From the NCBI GenBank assembly GCA_018263365.1, contig JAANXI010000157.1:1-11802 (forward strand): a DNA stretch of 11,802 nt. Reading direction: 5' to 3'. The notes beneath the pieces are model-generated. The model was not told where the DNA came from and did not search any database. It saw nothing but the letters and a program-made list of their open reading frames with translations. A program made the translations under genes and the position numbers. Source of the DNA: Fidelibacterota bacterium. Lineage in GTDB: Bacteria; Fidelibacterota; JAANXI01. Each line of letters opens with the position of its first letter. Positions within the stretch are counted from its first letter, which is position 1. Positions 1 to 6,591 of this stretch are shown here, in pieces.

Positions 1-771
1 AAGAGCCTTTGAACCATAATTTCTCGCAATGAACGAAACCAGCGAGAATCCCTGGTTATACACCGACTCGTTTCCCGTCCCCTTTTTGCCGAAGGTGCTC
101 ATTTCGTTCCAGCTCAGCAGATCGTTATGCAATACCCGGTCGCGCAGGATCATATCCCGGTGCGAATCCCAGTAATCGTATGGCGCCTCTTTCACGTTGA
201 ATTGCGCCGTGCCTTCTGCAAACCACGGCGGAATCACCGTCCCGGCCACCGGATACGACATGAGCGTGTTGGGATAGCCGTAGATGACGTCATTCCGGTG
301 CTCCTTCTCCGGGTTGATCCACTGCAGATAAATCGCCGGGACCTTGCGGGTAAATTTCATCGCCGCATTCAGCTGGACGATATGCGTAAATTCGTGGGTG
401 ATCACATCCCGGAGCCAGTTATGGCTGCCGCGCAGTTCAAAATCCAGCGGCAATGCCCAGATGACGATTTTGTTATCATAGTAGTACGCCGCTCCGTTCG
501 AGTAATCATCCGTGTCCTTGAGAATCAGGTGAACTTTTGAATCGAAGTCGAACTCATACAATTCAGTGACCGGTTCGTAGACTTCCTCTGCGATTTTTGC
601 CGCAACCCGGGCTGAACGCTCCGTGGCGTCATAGAAATGCACCTGAAAGTGTTCCGTCTCGATGGTGTACCACTCCAGTTCAGGATGATTGGGCGAGTAC
701 AATTGGGCCGCAACCGGCCAACCCGACAACACAAATAATCCAGCGATGAGAAAACAAACCAACCGGGTCAT
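1..771 (-). CDS. Secreted peptidase-MA-like zinc metalloprotease (partial, C-terminus beyond window)
   Basis: The 257 visible codons have no stop and run off the left edge. The protein opens with a signal peptide (hydrophobic core about residues 4-18, likely cleavage after PVAA at 22) and should act in the periplasm, on the outer membrane or outside the cell. The gluzincin zinc motif HEFTH is at residues 126-130. A downstream PPWFAEG motif places the probable third zinc ligand at E186, 56 residues after H130. This arrangement is typical of peptidase-MA-like domains, which in FCB bacteria are often followed by TolB/WD40-like propeller repeats; that part would lie outside the window. The ATG overlaps the TGA of the upstream M6-like gene as ATGA, implying translational coupling. 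I see no separate promoter. The substrate is unknown. Assignment to a metallopeptidase fold is fairly secure; activity is inferred from the intact motif. Confidence 0.85.
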   Translation of the reverse strand, partial: MTRLVCFLIAGLFVLSGWPVAAQLYSPNHPELEWYTIETEHFQVHFYDATERSARVAAKIAEEVYEPVTELYEFDFDSKVHLILKDTDDYSNGAAYYYDNKIVIWALPLDFELRGSHNWLRDVITHEFTHIVQLNAAMKFTRKVPAIYLQWINPEKEHRNDVIYGYPNTLMSYPVAGTVIPPWFAEGTAQFNVKEAPYDYWDSHRDMILRDRVLHNDLLSWNEMSTFGKKGTGNESVYNQGFSLVSFIARNYGSKAL

Positions 772-3770
772 CGGACTTTGGCGATTTTCACGATTTTGAC
801 TGCTTCCGAGCCACCATTCGAAACTTTGACTTCGGCGAAATAGACGCCGCTGGGGATATTCGAGGTATCCCACGGAATCTCGTAGACCGAAACATCACTC
901 TCTACTCCAAGTTCCCATCGCTGAATTCTCCGGCCGGAGAAATCGTACACCCGGATGCGAATCCGGTCACCGGTATTCACCTCAACCCGGAGGGTGGCAT
1001 TGTCTGATCGGATCGGGTTGGGATAGATATACGCGCGTCGGATCGTATTGGCATCTGTCGGCGTCACACTCCCAGACATTTCCGGTACAAATCTGGTATT
1101 GGCCGGATTGCCGTGTCGCCCGCTCCAGATGACATCGCCTGCCTGCACGCTGGGATCAATAGCTGCGTAATAACCGTACACAGCGCCGGTTGTATCCTGG
1201 AGTATCAGCCAGGCCCTCCCCTGCTCGCGTACAATCGATAACGGTGACGAGACCGGCGCACCGACATCGATGGGAAAATGCGGGAGAAGTGTACCATCGG
1301 TTCCGTAACCGTACACCCGTCCAGAATCGTTTACGGTAAAAATTTCCGGGATATCGTCAGCATTTATATCCGCGACAGCGATATTTTGTGATGTGTACTC
1401 TCCCGATAAATCAATGGGAAAATTATTCCCCATCGCACTGTTTTTATTGTACGCGATCAATTGCCAGATATTATTATTCCTGGTAAGTGCAATTACTTCA
1501 TTTTTGCCGTCGCCATCCACATCCGCGGCGGCAATTTTCGTGTATTCAGGCAGAGCGGGATTCGCGGGCAGATATTCGTGCGTGCCCGAAGGAGAATAAA
1601 ACGATAATTGCTCGTCTCCTCTGCCAAAAACCACCGTATTTCCGCTGGATACGATTTCCCTGTAAGCGCCCGTATCCGCCAACGTCATCGCCTGATCGGT
1701 TCCAATCTTATACAAGCCGAAGTTCGTTCCCGCATAGATTTCCTGAGCGCCGTTAATCGATAACGAGTGTATGGAATCCGGAATCTGGACATTCCAGTCG
1801 ATGTTGCCAGTGTTATCTATTCGATAGACGGTGTCCCCAGTGGTGGCAAATATATAGCCAGTGGTGTCGTCAATAAGTTGAGTAGAAGCGCTTCCACCAA
1901 ATGCTCCCAGATGGTCTGGGGTAACGGTACCGTTTCCGGCAATCAGGTATTCGGAAATGTTCACCGATTCCGCTCCCTGCACCTGAGCCAGGGCCCCAAC
2001 TACGAGTTGCCCTTGTCCGTCAATACGGCTGGTGATGGATTGTATTTTCCCCGACGGATTCCCGCTAAGCGCTCCGGAAAATTGGATGGTTTGAGTACCG
2101 GATGCAGTGATCTTTTCCACCCAAATTGAGTCCGGGCTGCCTGCATTCGTAATAGTATTTACGAGATACGTCACGTTTTTCGACTGTACCGCCAACAGAT
2201 TCGGGCCACTCGCTTTCGGCGCATAGAGAGGAAATTGTGGAATCGTCCGCTGAAAATCGATCCGAATTGTGACCAGGGAATCCGCAGCCGGGATTTCAGT
2301 GATGGAAATCCCCGAATAGGCTCCGCTATTCGTAAACGTTGCCGGAAAGGTCGTCGGTTCGAATCCGATGGTGGAATCGGCGTCTGTCTCGTAGTCAGGA
2401 TTCAAATGAAAGAATCCCTCATTCTTTGCAAACCAGAGATCGAAAAACCAACCGTTCTCCACGCCTCCGCTGAAATCCCCGTAGTATTCGCCGATATCCT
2501 GAGCGCCATCCGCCTCTTCAATGTCAACACCACGCCGATTCGGATTTGTGTTAATTGTGTTTGTGCTGAGATTCGCCTGAATCACGTTTTCATCAACGTG
2601 CCAGATGAGCAGACCATCGCCCGGCAATCCGGCGTCGTATTCCTCCACACTCGTAATCACGTGGGTCTCAGGATCCCGCTCGACAAACAGAGTATCGTAG
2701 TTTACCATAAATGAATCGAGCGACGATTCCCGTGTTTGCCGCAACCGATTTTCTACTAAATAATACTCAGAAGCATTGATTGGTACTTTGAGGATTTCCG
2801 GTGTACTGCCCTGCGCCTCAGCCGATTGCACTGAATACGATCCGGAATTCGTAACTGTATAGGCGCCGGCCCACCCGGTATTTAGCCGGGTCCAGGCGGT
2901 CGGGTATGCGGGTGCAATGCCATTGGCGTTGTTTGATCCAAGATCCATCAATCCGAATTTTCCGACGACTGACTGACCGCTCTCCGTGTTATACAGGGCG
3001 GGCAGTCCAATCCGGGACCCGAAGAGCAAGGCGTATGTTCCAGTTAGGCCGATGGATATTTCCAATTGGCTTTGTGTTTCAGGAAGAATGAGGACGTGCT
3101 CAATTCCGGCGTTTTGTAATTCGGACAGCTGCTCATCCGGGTAATGTGTTTCCATGAATTCCCGATCGAGATAGGCAGATTGAATATCATACGGCGTATC
3201 GTCCAGCGGTATATCGAAATCCTGTCCGACGCCCGCATGGAAGATGACCAGCGTGGAATAGTTCCCGAAGCTGACATCATTCTTGCAGGCTTGATACGTA
3301 TCCCATAACAAATCCGCCCAATGTTGCTGCTGGGTGGAATCGGTAAATCCTTTACCGTATTCCTCCATCGGTTTGGAGAGCGTGTATGCCGCATCTTCTT
3401 CGGCAGGGAAGATGGGTGAGTTTTGCCAGTCGATGGTCAGAAGGCCATCTGAAACGCGGGAATAATAATTATGCAGGGCTTTGGTTTGATCCCGGAAATA
3501 CGCAGCATTATGGGGCGGAGGATCGATGACCGTATCTGTGATTGTCTCCGCTGTCTCCAGATTGAATTGGCCAATCCCTGTTGTGAGATCGCTGGTATCC
3601 GCCTGAAATTCCACCCGGACTAATGCAAATTGATGGTTGCCAGTGATGGGAGGATTTTGGGCCGAAATTCGGGAAGAATTCCCAAAGATCATTATAACAA
3701 GACCAAGGATCAGGAGACTGTTCGGAAGGAACGACCAGCTCCCGCGAAATACAGCACCGTGATGTCGCAA
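768..3770 (-). CDS. Secreted M6-metalloprotease-like pseudoenzyme with T9SS type A sorting domain
   Basis: This 1000-residue protein starts at TTG, 12 nt after the porV stop, with GAGGA just upstream; no ATG lies nearby before the signal peptide (hydrophobic core about 14-30, likely cleavage after SAQ at 38). Residues about 46-510 resemble M6 (immune-inhibitor-A-like) peptidases: GLTGT (241-245), GLPALY (255-260), GLMDLGS (273-279), AYPTAWTRLNTGW (288-300), YLVENR (337-342) and GLLIWHVDE (386-394). The zinc motif HEFGH expected before GLP is replaced by LLFGS (248-252), so proteolysis is unlikely. Residues about 515-890 look like a propeller, with FG-GAP/VCBS-like calcium loops DVDGDGKNE (750-758) and DINADDIPE (801-809). 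Residues 913-1000 form a T9SS C-terminal sorting domain (YPNP, VYDFSGR, SGVYFAEV, KIAKVR). It is probably surface-anchored or secreted cargo of the type IX system. Its true role (adhesin, scaffold, inhibitor) is unknown. Confidence 0.88.
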   Translation of the reverse strand: MRHHGAVFRGSWSFLPNSLLILGLVIMIFGNSSRISAQNPPITGNHQFALVRVEFQADTSDLTTGIGQFNLETAETITDTVIDPPPHNAAYFRDQTKALHNYYSRVSDGLLTIDWQNSPIFPAEEDAAYTLSKPMEEYGKGFTDSTQQQHWADLLWDTYQACKNDVSFGNYSTLVIFHAGVGQDFDIPLDDTPYDIQSAYLDREFMETHYPDEQLSELQNAGIEHVLILPETQSQLEISIGLTGTYALLFGSRIGLPALYNTESGQSVVGKFGLMDLGSNNANGIAPAYPTAWTRLNTGWAGAYTVTNSGSYSVQSAEAQGSTPEILKVPINASEYYLVENRLRQTRESSLDSFMVNYDTLFVERDPETHVITSVEEYDAGLPGDGLLIWHVDENVIQANLSTNTINTNPNRRGVDIEEADGAQDIGEYYGDFSGGVENGWFFDLWFAKNEGFFHLNPDYETDADSTIGFEPTTFPATFTNSGAYSGISITEIPAADSLVTIRIDFQRTIPQFPLYAPKASGPNLLAVQSKNVTYLVNTITNAGSPDSIWVEKITASGTQTIQFSGALSGNPSGKIQSITSRIDGQGQLVVGALAQVQGAESVNISEYLIAGNGTVTPDHLGAFGGSASTQLIDDTTGYIFATTGDTVYRIDNTGNIDWNVQIPDSIHSLSINGAQEIYAGTNFGLYKIGTDQAMTLADTGAYREIVSSGNTVVFGRGDEQLSFYSPSGTHEYLPANPALPEYTKIAAADVDGDGKNEVIALTRNNNIWQLIAYNKNSAMGNNFPIDLSGEYTSQNIAVADINADDIPEIFTVNDSGRVYGYGTDGTLLPHFPIDVGAPVSSPLSIVREQGRAWLILQDTTGAVYGYYAAIDPSVQAGDVIWSGRHGNPANTRFVPEMSGSVTPTDANTIRRAYIYPNPIRSDNATLRVEVNTGDRIRIRVYDFSGRRIQRWELGVESDVSVYEIPWDTSNIPSGVYFAEVKVSNGGSEAVKIVKIAKVR

Positions 3771-3785
3771 ACTGAATCCTCGCTA
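3771..3785 (-). promoter_or_regulatory. Short porV to M6-like junction with SD supporting a TTG start
   Basis: The TAG stop of porV is followed by CGAGGATTCAG and then TTG. The GAGGA core is 5 nt from TTG, good spacing for a Shine-Dalgarno site. The next ATG in frame is codon 27, inside the hydrophobic core of the signal peptide, so starting there would delete the charged n-region. TTG is therefore the best start. Confidence 0.6.
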
Positions 3786-4868
3786 GAATTTCATATTCAG
3801 CGAGAAGCGCATCGTATTGTTCAGCGGATGCTCGTCGTCGCCGGCAATGTAGCCAAAATCGAACCCGTAACTTGCGTATCGAATACCAGCACCAAAGGTG
3901 GGAATCGGATATCCGTTCTTCAATCTGAAATCGCCGGATTTCTGGTAGAAACCGCCGACCCGAATTGCAAAAATATTGTTATACCAATATTCCGCTCCGA
4001 AATTGTGAAGAATCTGGTCAATTTCCTGCTGGGTCGGATCATCATTCCAACTGGTAAAGAGGGCTTTATAAAACGGGACGGCTTTATCGTTCTCATCTCT
4101 GGCGACCAGCAATTTACTGGCATCATAAACAATATTCAGCGAATTATATTGGCCTTCGATGGCAGTAAGATTAAATCCGACGCGCAGAGTGGTCGGCGGC
4201 GGATCGGCCTGATCCGCGTCAATAAAGCTGACACTCGGTCCCATATTACTCAACGTAGCTCCCAGGGTCAGACGATCTGTCAACACTTTTTTATTGAGAT
4301 ACGCGACATCAAAGGCAAAGTCGGTGGAAGCACCGTCTTCATTCAGTTCAGCAGCAGCGCCGGCGGGCGCAAGAAACTGCCGATAGACCTTGGCATTCAC
4401 GCCGAACGAGGAGTATTGATCCAGATTTGCGCCGTACGAAAGGCTCATGTTCCACATATAACTGTAAAAAGTATCAAGCGCATCCGGGCCGCTTTCGCCC
4501 GTTCTGATCTGCTCACCGAGGCTGAGATAGACGAAATGGGCGCCAAAGGTCCCTATGTTTGGAACATTTCGTCGGTAGGCAACAAACTCGTAGTATAAAT
4601 CGTCTGCCAATCCCGGCAACCAGTTCACGTGCATGGCGGCGAGCTCCTGTTTATTGAGAAATGCGAGCCCGGCTGGATTCCAGTAACTGGCGTAGGCATC
4701 GTTGGCAACAGCAACCTGTGCTTCCCCCATACCACCGGCGCGGGCCCCTGGTGCAATTAACAGAAAAATTCCACTGGCTTCACTTTGCGCAAACAGCAAT
4801 CCCGGCGATCCGAGGAGCACCAGAGCAACCAAGCCCTTATTGAGTAGTGATTTAAGGGTTTGCAACAT
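3783..4868 (-). CDS. PorV/PorQ family outer-membrane protein (T9SS-associated)
   Basis: The protein has 361 residues from the ATG at 4868. That start is chosen because AAGGAGG lies 4 nt upstream and a clean signal peptide follows (KSLLNKGLVALVLL core, cleavage probably after LLFA at residue 27). The family signature is plain: GARAGGMGEAQVAVANDAY (41-59) followed by YWNPAGLA (62-69). The rest is alternating aromatic and glycine-rich beta-strand sequence ending in SLNMKF; a C-terminal phenylalanine is the usual recognition mark for outer-membrane barrel assembly. Family members are FadL-like barrels; PorV shuttles T9SS cargo from the translocon to the attachment complex, and PorQ has a similar accessory role. 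The next gene encodes T9SS-tagged cargo, which supports a secretion role. An in-frame TTG at 4967 would add 33 residues, but they would be read through the terminator-like hairpin and would bury the signal peptide. Choosing PorV or PorQ needs phylogeny. Confidence 0.88.
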   Translation of the reverse strand: MLQTLKSLLNKGLVALVLLGSPGLLFAQSEASGIFLLIAPGARAGGMGEAQVAVANDAYASYWNPAGLAFLNKQELAAMHVNWLPGLADDLYYEFVAYRRNVPNIGTFGAHFVYLSLGEQIRTGESGPDALDTFYSYMWNMSLSYGANLDQYSSFGVNAKVYRQFLAPAGAAAELNEDGASTDFAFDVAYLNKKVLTDRLTLGATLSNMGPSVSFIDADQADPPPTTLRVGFNLTAIEGQYNSLNIVYDASKLLVARDENDKAVPFYKALFTSWNDDPTQQEIDQILHNFGAEYWYNNIFAIRVGGFYQKSGDFRLKNGYPIPTFGAGIRYASYGFDFGYIAGDDEHPLNNTMRFSLNMKF

Positions 4869-4880
4869 AAATCCTCCTTC
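4869..4880 (-). promoter_or_regulatory. Ribosome binding site deciding the PorV-family start
   Basis: On the minus strand AAGGAGG (4873-4879) sits 4 nt before the ATG at 4868. It is the strongest Shine-Dalgarno match in this stretch and favours the 361-residue protein over the longer in-frame ORF that begins with TTG at 4967. The site begins a few bases after the U-tract of the hairpin at 4888-4916, so termination or pairing there would control access to it. Confidence 0.75.
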
Positions 4881-4887
4881 ATAAAAT

Positions 4888-4916
4888 AAAAAAACCGAAT
4901 GCCCTTTCATTCGGTT
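4888..4916 (-). terminator. Intrinsic terminator-like hairpin immediately before the PorV-family gene
   Basis: On the minus strand the stem AACCGAATG (4908-4916) pairs perfectly with CATTCGGTT (4893-4901) across a 6-nt loop (AAAGGG), followed by a run of seven T and then ATTTT. This is a canonical rho-independent terminator in the direction of transcription. Only about 15 nt separate its T-run from the porV RBS, so a conventional promoter for porV cannot fit downstream of it. Either it is an attenuator in the porV leader, or it is the end of the upstream operon with porV depending on read-through or on an unusual promoter overlapping it. Confidence 0.75.
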
Positions 4917-4965
4917 CTGCTTCTGAACCTGTTTATAGGCATTTTTTGGCTCGTGTTCATTTGTC

Positions 4966-4987
4966 AAAAACAGCAGATAATCTGCTG
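4966..4987 (-). terminator. First of two tandem terminator-like hairpins in the 5120-4869 interval
   Basis: On the minus strand CAGCAGA (4981-4987) pairs with TCTGCTG (4971-4977) around a three-base loop, giving a 7-bp perfect stem followed directly by five T (4966-4970). It could end the glyA-to-Trm112 operon, which stops at 5121, or be a first pause or termination site in the porV leader. The stem is short but GC-balanced. Confidence 0.6.
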
Positions 4988-4990
4988 CGA

Positions 4991-5013
4991 TAATTAAACG
5001 ATTTGTTTAATTA
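4991..5013. repeat. AT-rich 9-bp perfect inverted repeat
   Basis: TAATTAAAC (4991-4999) and GTTTAATTA (5005-5013) are exact reverse complements separated by 5 nt. The arms are almost all A/T, with no T-run of terminator type. The position, about 70 nt downstream of the candidate -10 element and next to the first terminator hairpin, fits either a regulator binding site or an additional RNA hairpin of the leader. Which of these it is cannot be decided from sequence. Confidence 0.55.
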
Positions 5014-5081
5014 ATCATTTGCCCAATAACAAAGGTCCAGTAAGTTGCTCCTTGCTGTTTGCTCTTGTCAGAGTAAAGACG

Positions 5082-5110
5082 AATCTATCTGGGTACGTAA
5101 CAAATGTCAA
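5082..5110 (-). promoter_or_regulatory. Candidate sigma70-type promoter for the PorV-family gene
   Basis: On the minus strand a perfect -35 hexamer TTGACA (5105-5110) is followed by a 17-nt spacer and TAGATT (5082-5087), a 4-of-6 match to TATAAT. It begins just 10 nt after the stop of the Trm112-like gene and points toward porV. Transcription would start near 5075, giving a leader of about 200 nt that contains the inverted repeat and both hairpins. The match is good by E. coli standards; the promoter consensus of this organism is unknown. Confidence 0.5.
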
Positions 5111-5120
5111 GTCCGAATAC

Positions 5121-5285
5121 CTAAAAGCTCTCGGCCTCGTCAATAAGCATAATCGGAATATCATTTTCAATATCATACTTCAGGCGACATTTGTGACAGA
5201 TGAGTTTTTCGTTGTCCTCGTCATAGTCTAATTCTTCCTTGCACTTCGGACACGCTAAAATGTCTAACAACGTTTGATCGACCAT
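5121..5285 (-). CDS. Trm112-like zinc-ribbon protein (UPF0434/YcaR type), 54 aa
   Basis: This short gene starts at ATG 5285 with a strong AAAGGAGGG site 3 nt upstream and ends with TAG at 5121-5123. It opens with MVDQTLLDILACPKCK and has two cysteine pairs, C12-x2-C15 (CPKC) and C30-x2-C33 (CHKC), followed by the family ending YDIENDIPIMLIDEA (38-52). This matches bacterial Trm112-like/YcaR proteins, which are usually about 60 residues. Eukaryotic and archaeal Trm112 activates and stabilises several methyltransferases of RNA and release factors; the bacterial role is not settled. It should be a cytoplasmic zinc-binding adaptor. It lies 26 nt after the propeller lipoprotein gene and appears to be the last gene of the glyA operon. 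No methyltransferase gene is beside it. Confidence 0.9.
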   Translation of the reverse strand: MVDQTLLDILACPKCKEELDYDEDNEKLICHKCRLKYDIENDIPIMLIDEAESF

Positions 5286-5311
5286 GTTCCCTCCTTTATT
5301 ATTCGGAGAAT

Positions 5312-6583
5312 TTACATACTCTCAATTTGTTGCACAACAATTTGATAGCCTTTACCCGGGAATTCATGATAATAACGTTTCACGCCATCCGGCGAGATCC
5401 GAATTATCGTTCCCGAATCATAATCCGCCGTTAAACAGACATCCGTTACCGGATTCACGGCGATATCATACATCTCTTTTCCCCCACTATACATGAGCTG
5501 GGTCACGTTTCCATCGTACCGGTAGATGCTATAGGGATTTTTGGAATCGGTATAACTCAAAATCCACAAGCTATGATCGTGAGAATTGTATTCTATTTTC
5601 CTGGGATAAGGAATATCCGTAATCAGAGTATCAAGAGTCAGAGTACCACTGCTCCAGGTGTATATCATATTTTCACTTCCCATCCCTAGATATGCGACGG
5701 TATTAAACTCATTCGCTGCAACTGCTGTAATTTGTTGTCCGCCGGGCATCTCCTTAGCTTTCTGGGCTATCGGGTTGCTGCCATCCATGGAATACAAAGT
5801 TCCCCCCGCCCCAATCCAGAGATGTCCGGTTTGATTGATCGTTCCGGCTGTGATGGATTTCGGGACTTCGACGGTCTGCAGACTGTTTGTTTGTAATTTC
5901 AGAATTTCCACATCCCCCGTATTCCTCAGGAGGAAAAGAGTTTCGGGAGCAGCGCCATACAACATATCCACGACATTGTAAATACCCGTCTGCAATACAG
6001 CGGGGCTCTCTCCGGGGATATGACGGAACAGGGTTCCATTATATCGGTCATAGGTATATAACAGGTTCCGAAATGCCGGCGCAACCAAATATTCCGGTGC
6101 ACCATAGACATTGTACGATGTATAGAGGTGCATACCGTCATGCGAAAATTGCGACAGCGAGTTGTAGTTGCTCGCGAGAATCCACCAGCGTGTTGGTCCG
6201 GGCGTGATTGTATCGAACATTGTAAAGGAAGTCTCATCAACATCACCCCGCACCGTAAGACTATACACGTATGTCGTATCCAATTGGATATTTTCGTCGA
6301 TATATGAAGTAACCGAATCGGGGAGTTCCTGTAAAAGTTGTAAACTATCACCCTGGATAGTTCGATAAATATTATATCCTGTCAAATCCGGGCTGTCACT
6401 GGCGTCCCAATCCAGATACACCGCCTGAGTATCCGATCGAACGTGCAGATTCAACGGATTTGATACCGCTGCGTCATTATGCGGATCGAACGGGTTCGTG
6501 CGCTCCCGTTCGTTACACCCGAACAGCACCATACTGCACAAAATCCCGATAACGGACCACCAGAAGATGTGAGAGCGGTTCAT
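5312..6583 (-). CDS. Lipoprotein with FN3 domain and beta-propeller-like C-terminus
   Basis: The 423-residue protein has a hydrophobic N-terminus and a lipobox VLFGC, giving lipidation at C23. An NPFDP motif (30-34) follows, a tag often seen after the lipobox in surface or periplasmic lipoproteins of FCB bacteria. Residues about 41-120 form a fibronectin type III-like domain (AVYLDWDAS, DLTGYNIYR, TTYVYSLTV). From about 130 to the end there are repeated short beta units with W/Y and DG turns (for example HSLWILSYTD, DSGTIIRISPDG), consistent with a six- or seven-bladed NHL/YVTN-like propeller. No catalytic motif is visible, so an adhesive or scaffold function is a guess. The ATG is 8 nt after the stop of the ABC ATPase gene and has no clear Shine-Dalgarno sequence, suggesting translation coupled to the upstream gene. 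Confidence 0.8.
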   Translation of the reverse strand: MNRSHIFWWSVIGILCSMVLFGCNERERTNPFDPHNDAAVSNPLNLHVRSDTQAVYLDWDASDSPDLTGYNIYRTIQGDSLQLLQELPDSVTSYIDENIQLDTTYVYSLTVRGDVDETSFTMFDTITPGPTRWWILASNYNSLSQFSHDGMHLYTSYNVYGAPEYLVAPAFRNLLYTYDRYNGTLFRHIPGESPAVLQTGIYNVVDMLYGAAPETLFLLRNTGDVEILKLQTNSLQTVEVPKSITAGTINQTGHLWIGAGGTLYSMDGSNPIAQKAKEMPGGQQITAVAANEFNTVAYLGMGSENMIYTWSSGTLTLDTLITDIPYPRKIEYNSHDHSLWILSYTDSKNPYSIYRYDGNVTQLMYSGGKEMYDIAVNPVTDVCLTADYDSGTIIRISPDGVKRYYHEFPGKGYQIVVQQIESM

Positions 6584-6591
6584 AAAATATT

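Larger units (their letters stand above)
4869..5081 (-). promoter_or_regulatory. Structured 5' leader/intergenic region upstream of the PorV-family gene
   Basis: The 252-nt gap between the Trm112-like gene and porV is by far the longest in the window, where neighbouring genes are otherwise 2 to 116 nt apart or overlap. Read 5' to 3' on the minus strand it holds an unstructured purine-rich part with AGCAA repeats (about 5030-5065), the AT-rich inverted repeat, the CAGCAGA hairpin with five T, a TATAAA box (4932-4937), and the CCGAATG hairpin with seven T, then the RBS. No plausible leader peptide ORF with a ribosome site is visible. I do not recognise a known riboswitch class. Confidence 0.45.

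Noticed and set aside
3771..3785. Possible TAG read-through fusing PorV to the M6-like protein (same frame, 12 nt apart)
   Set aside because: PorV ends in the typical barrel-terminal phenylalanine, and the following ORF has its own RBS and signal peptide, so a normal stop and re-start explains the arrangement. Sharing a frame has a one-in-three chance.
3630..4598. Long open frame (322 codons) on the plus strand opposite porV
   Set aside because: Its codons are exactly in register with the antisense of porV, where long open frames arise simply because porV rarely uses TTA, CTA or TCA. It has no recognisable domain, signal peptide or RBS, while porV on the other strand has clear family motifs.
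4869..4967. N-terminal extension of PorV from the TTG at 4967
   Set aside because: The extra 33 residues are charged, would be translated through a terminator hairpin, and would place the signal peptide internally; the ATG at 4868 has the best RBS.
4962..4967. Second TTGACA hexamer overlapping the T-run of the first hairpin
   Set aside because: The nearest TATAAA (4932-4937) is 24 nt away and no -10 occurs at 16-18 nt, so it is not a convincing promoter by itself.
5019..5231. Plus-strand 70-codon open frame across the porV leader and Trm112-like gene
   Set aside because: No RBS or family resemblance; it lies antisense to the recognisable zinc-ribbon gene and the leader hairpins.
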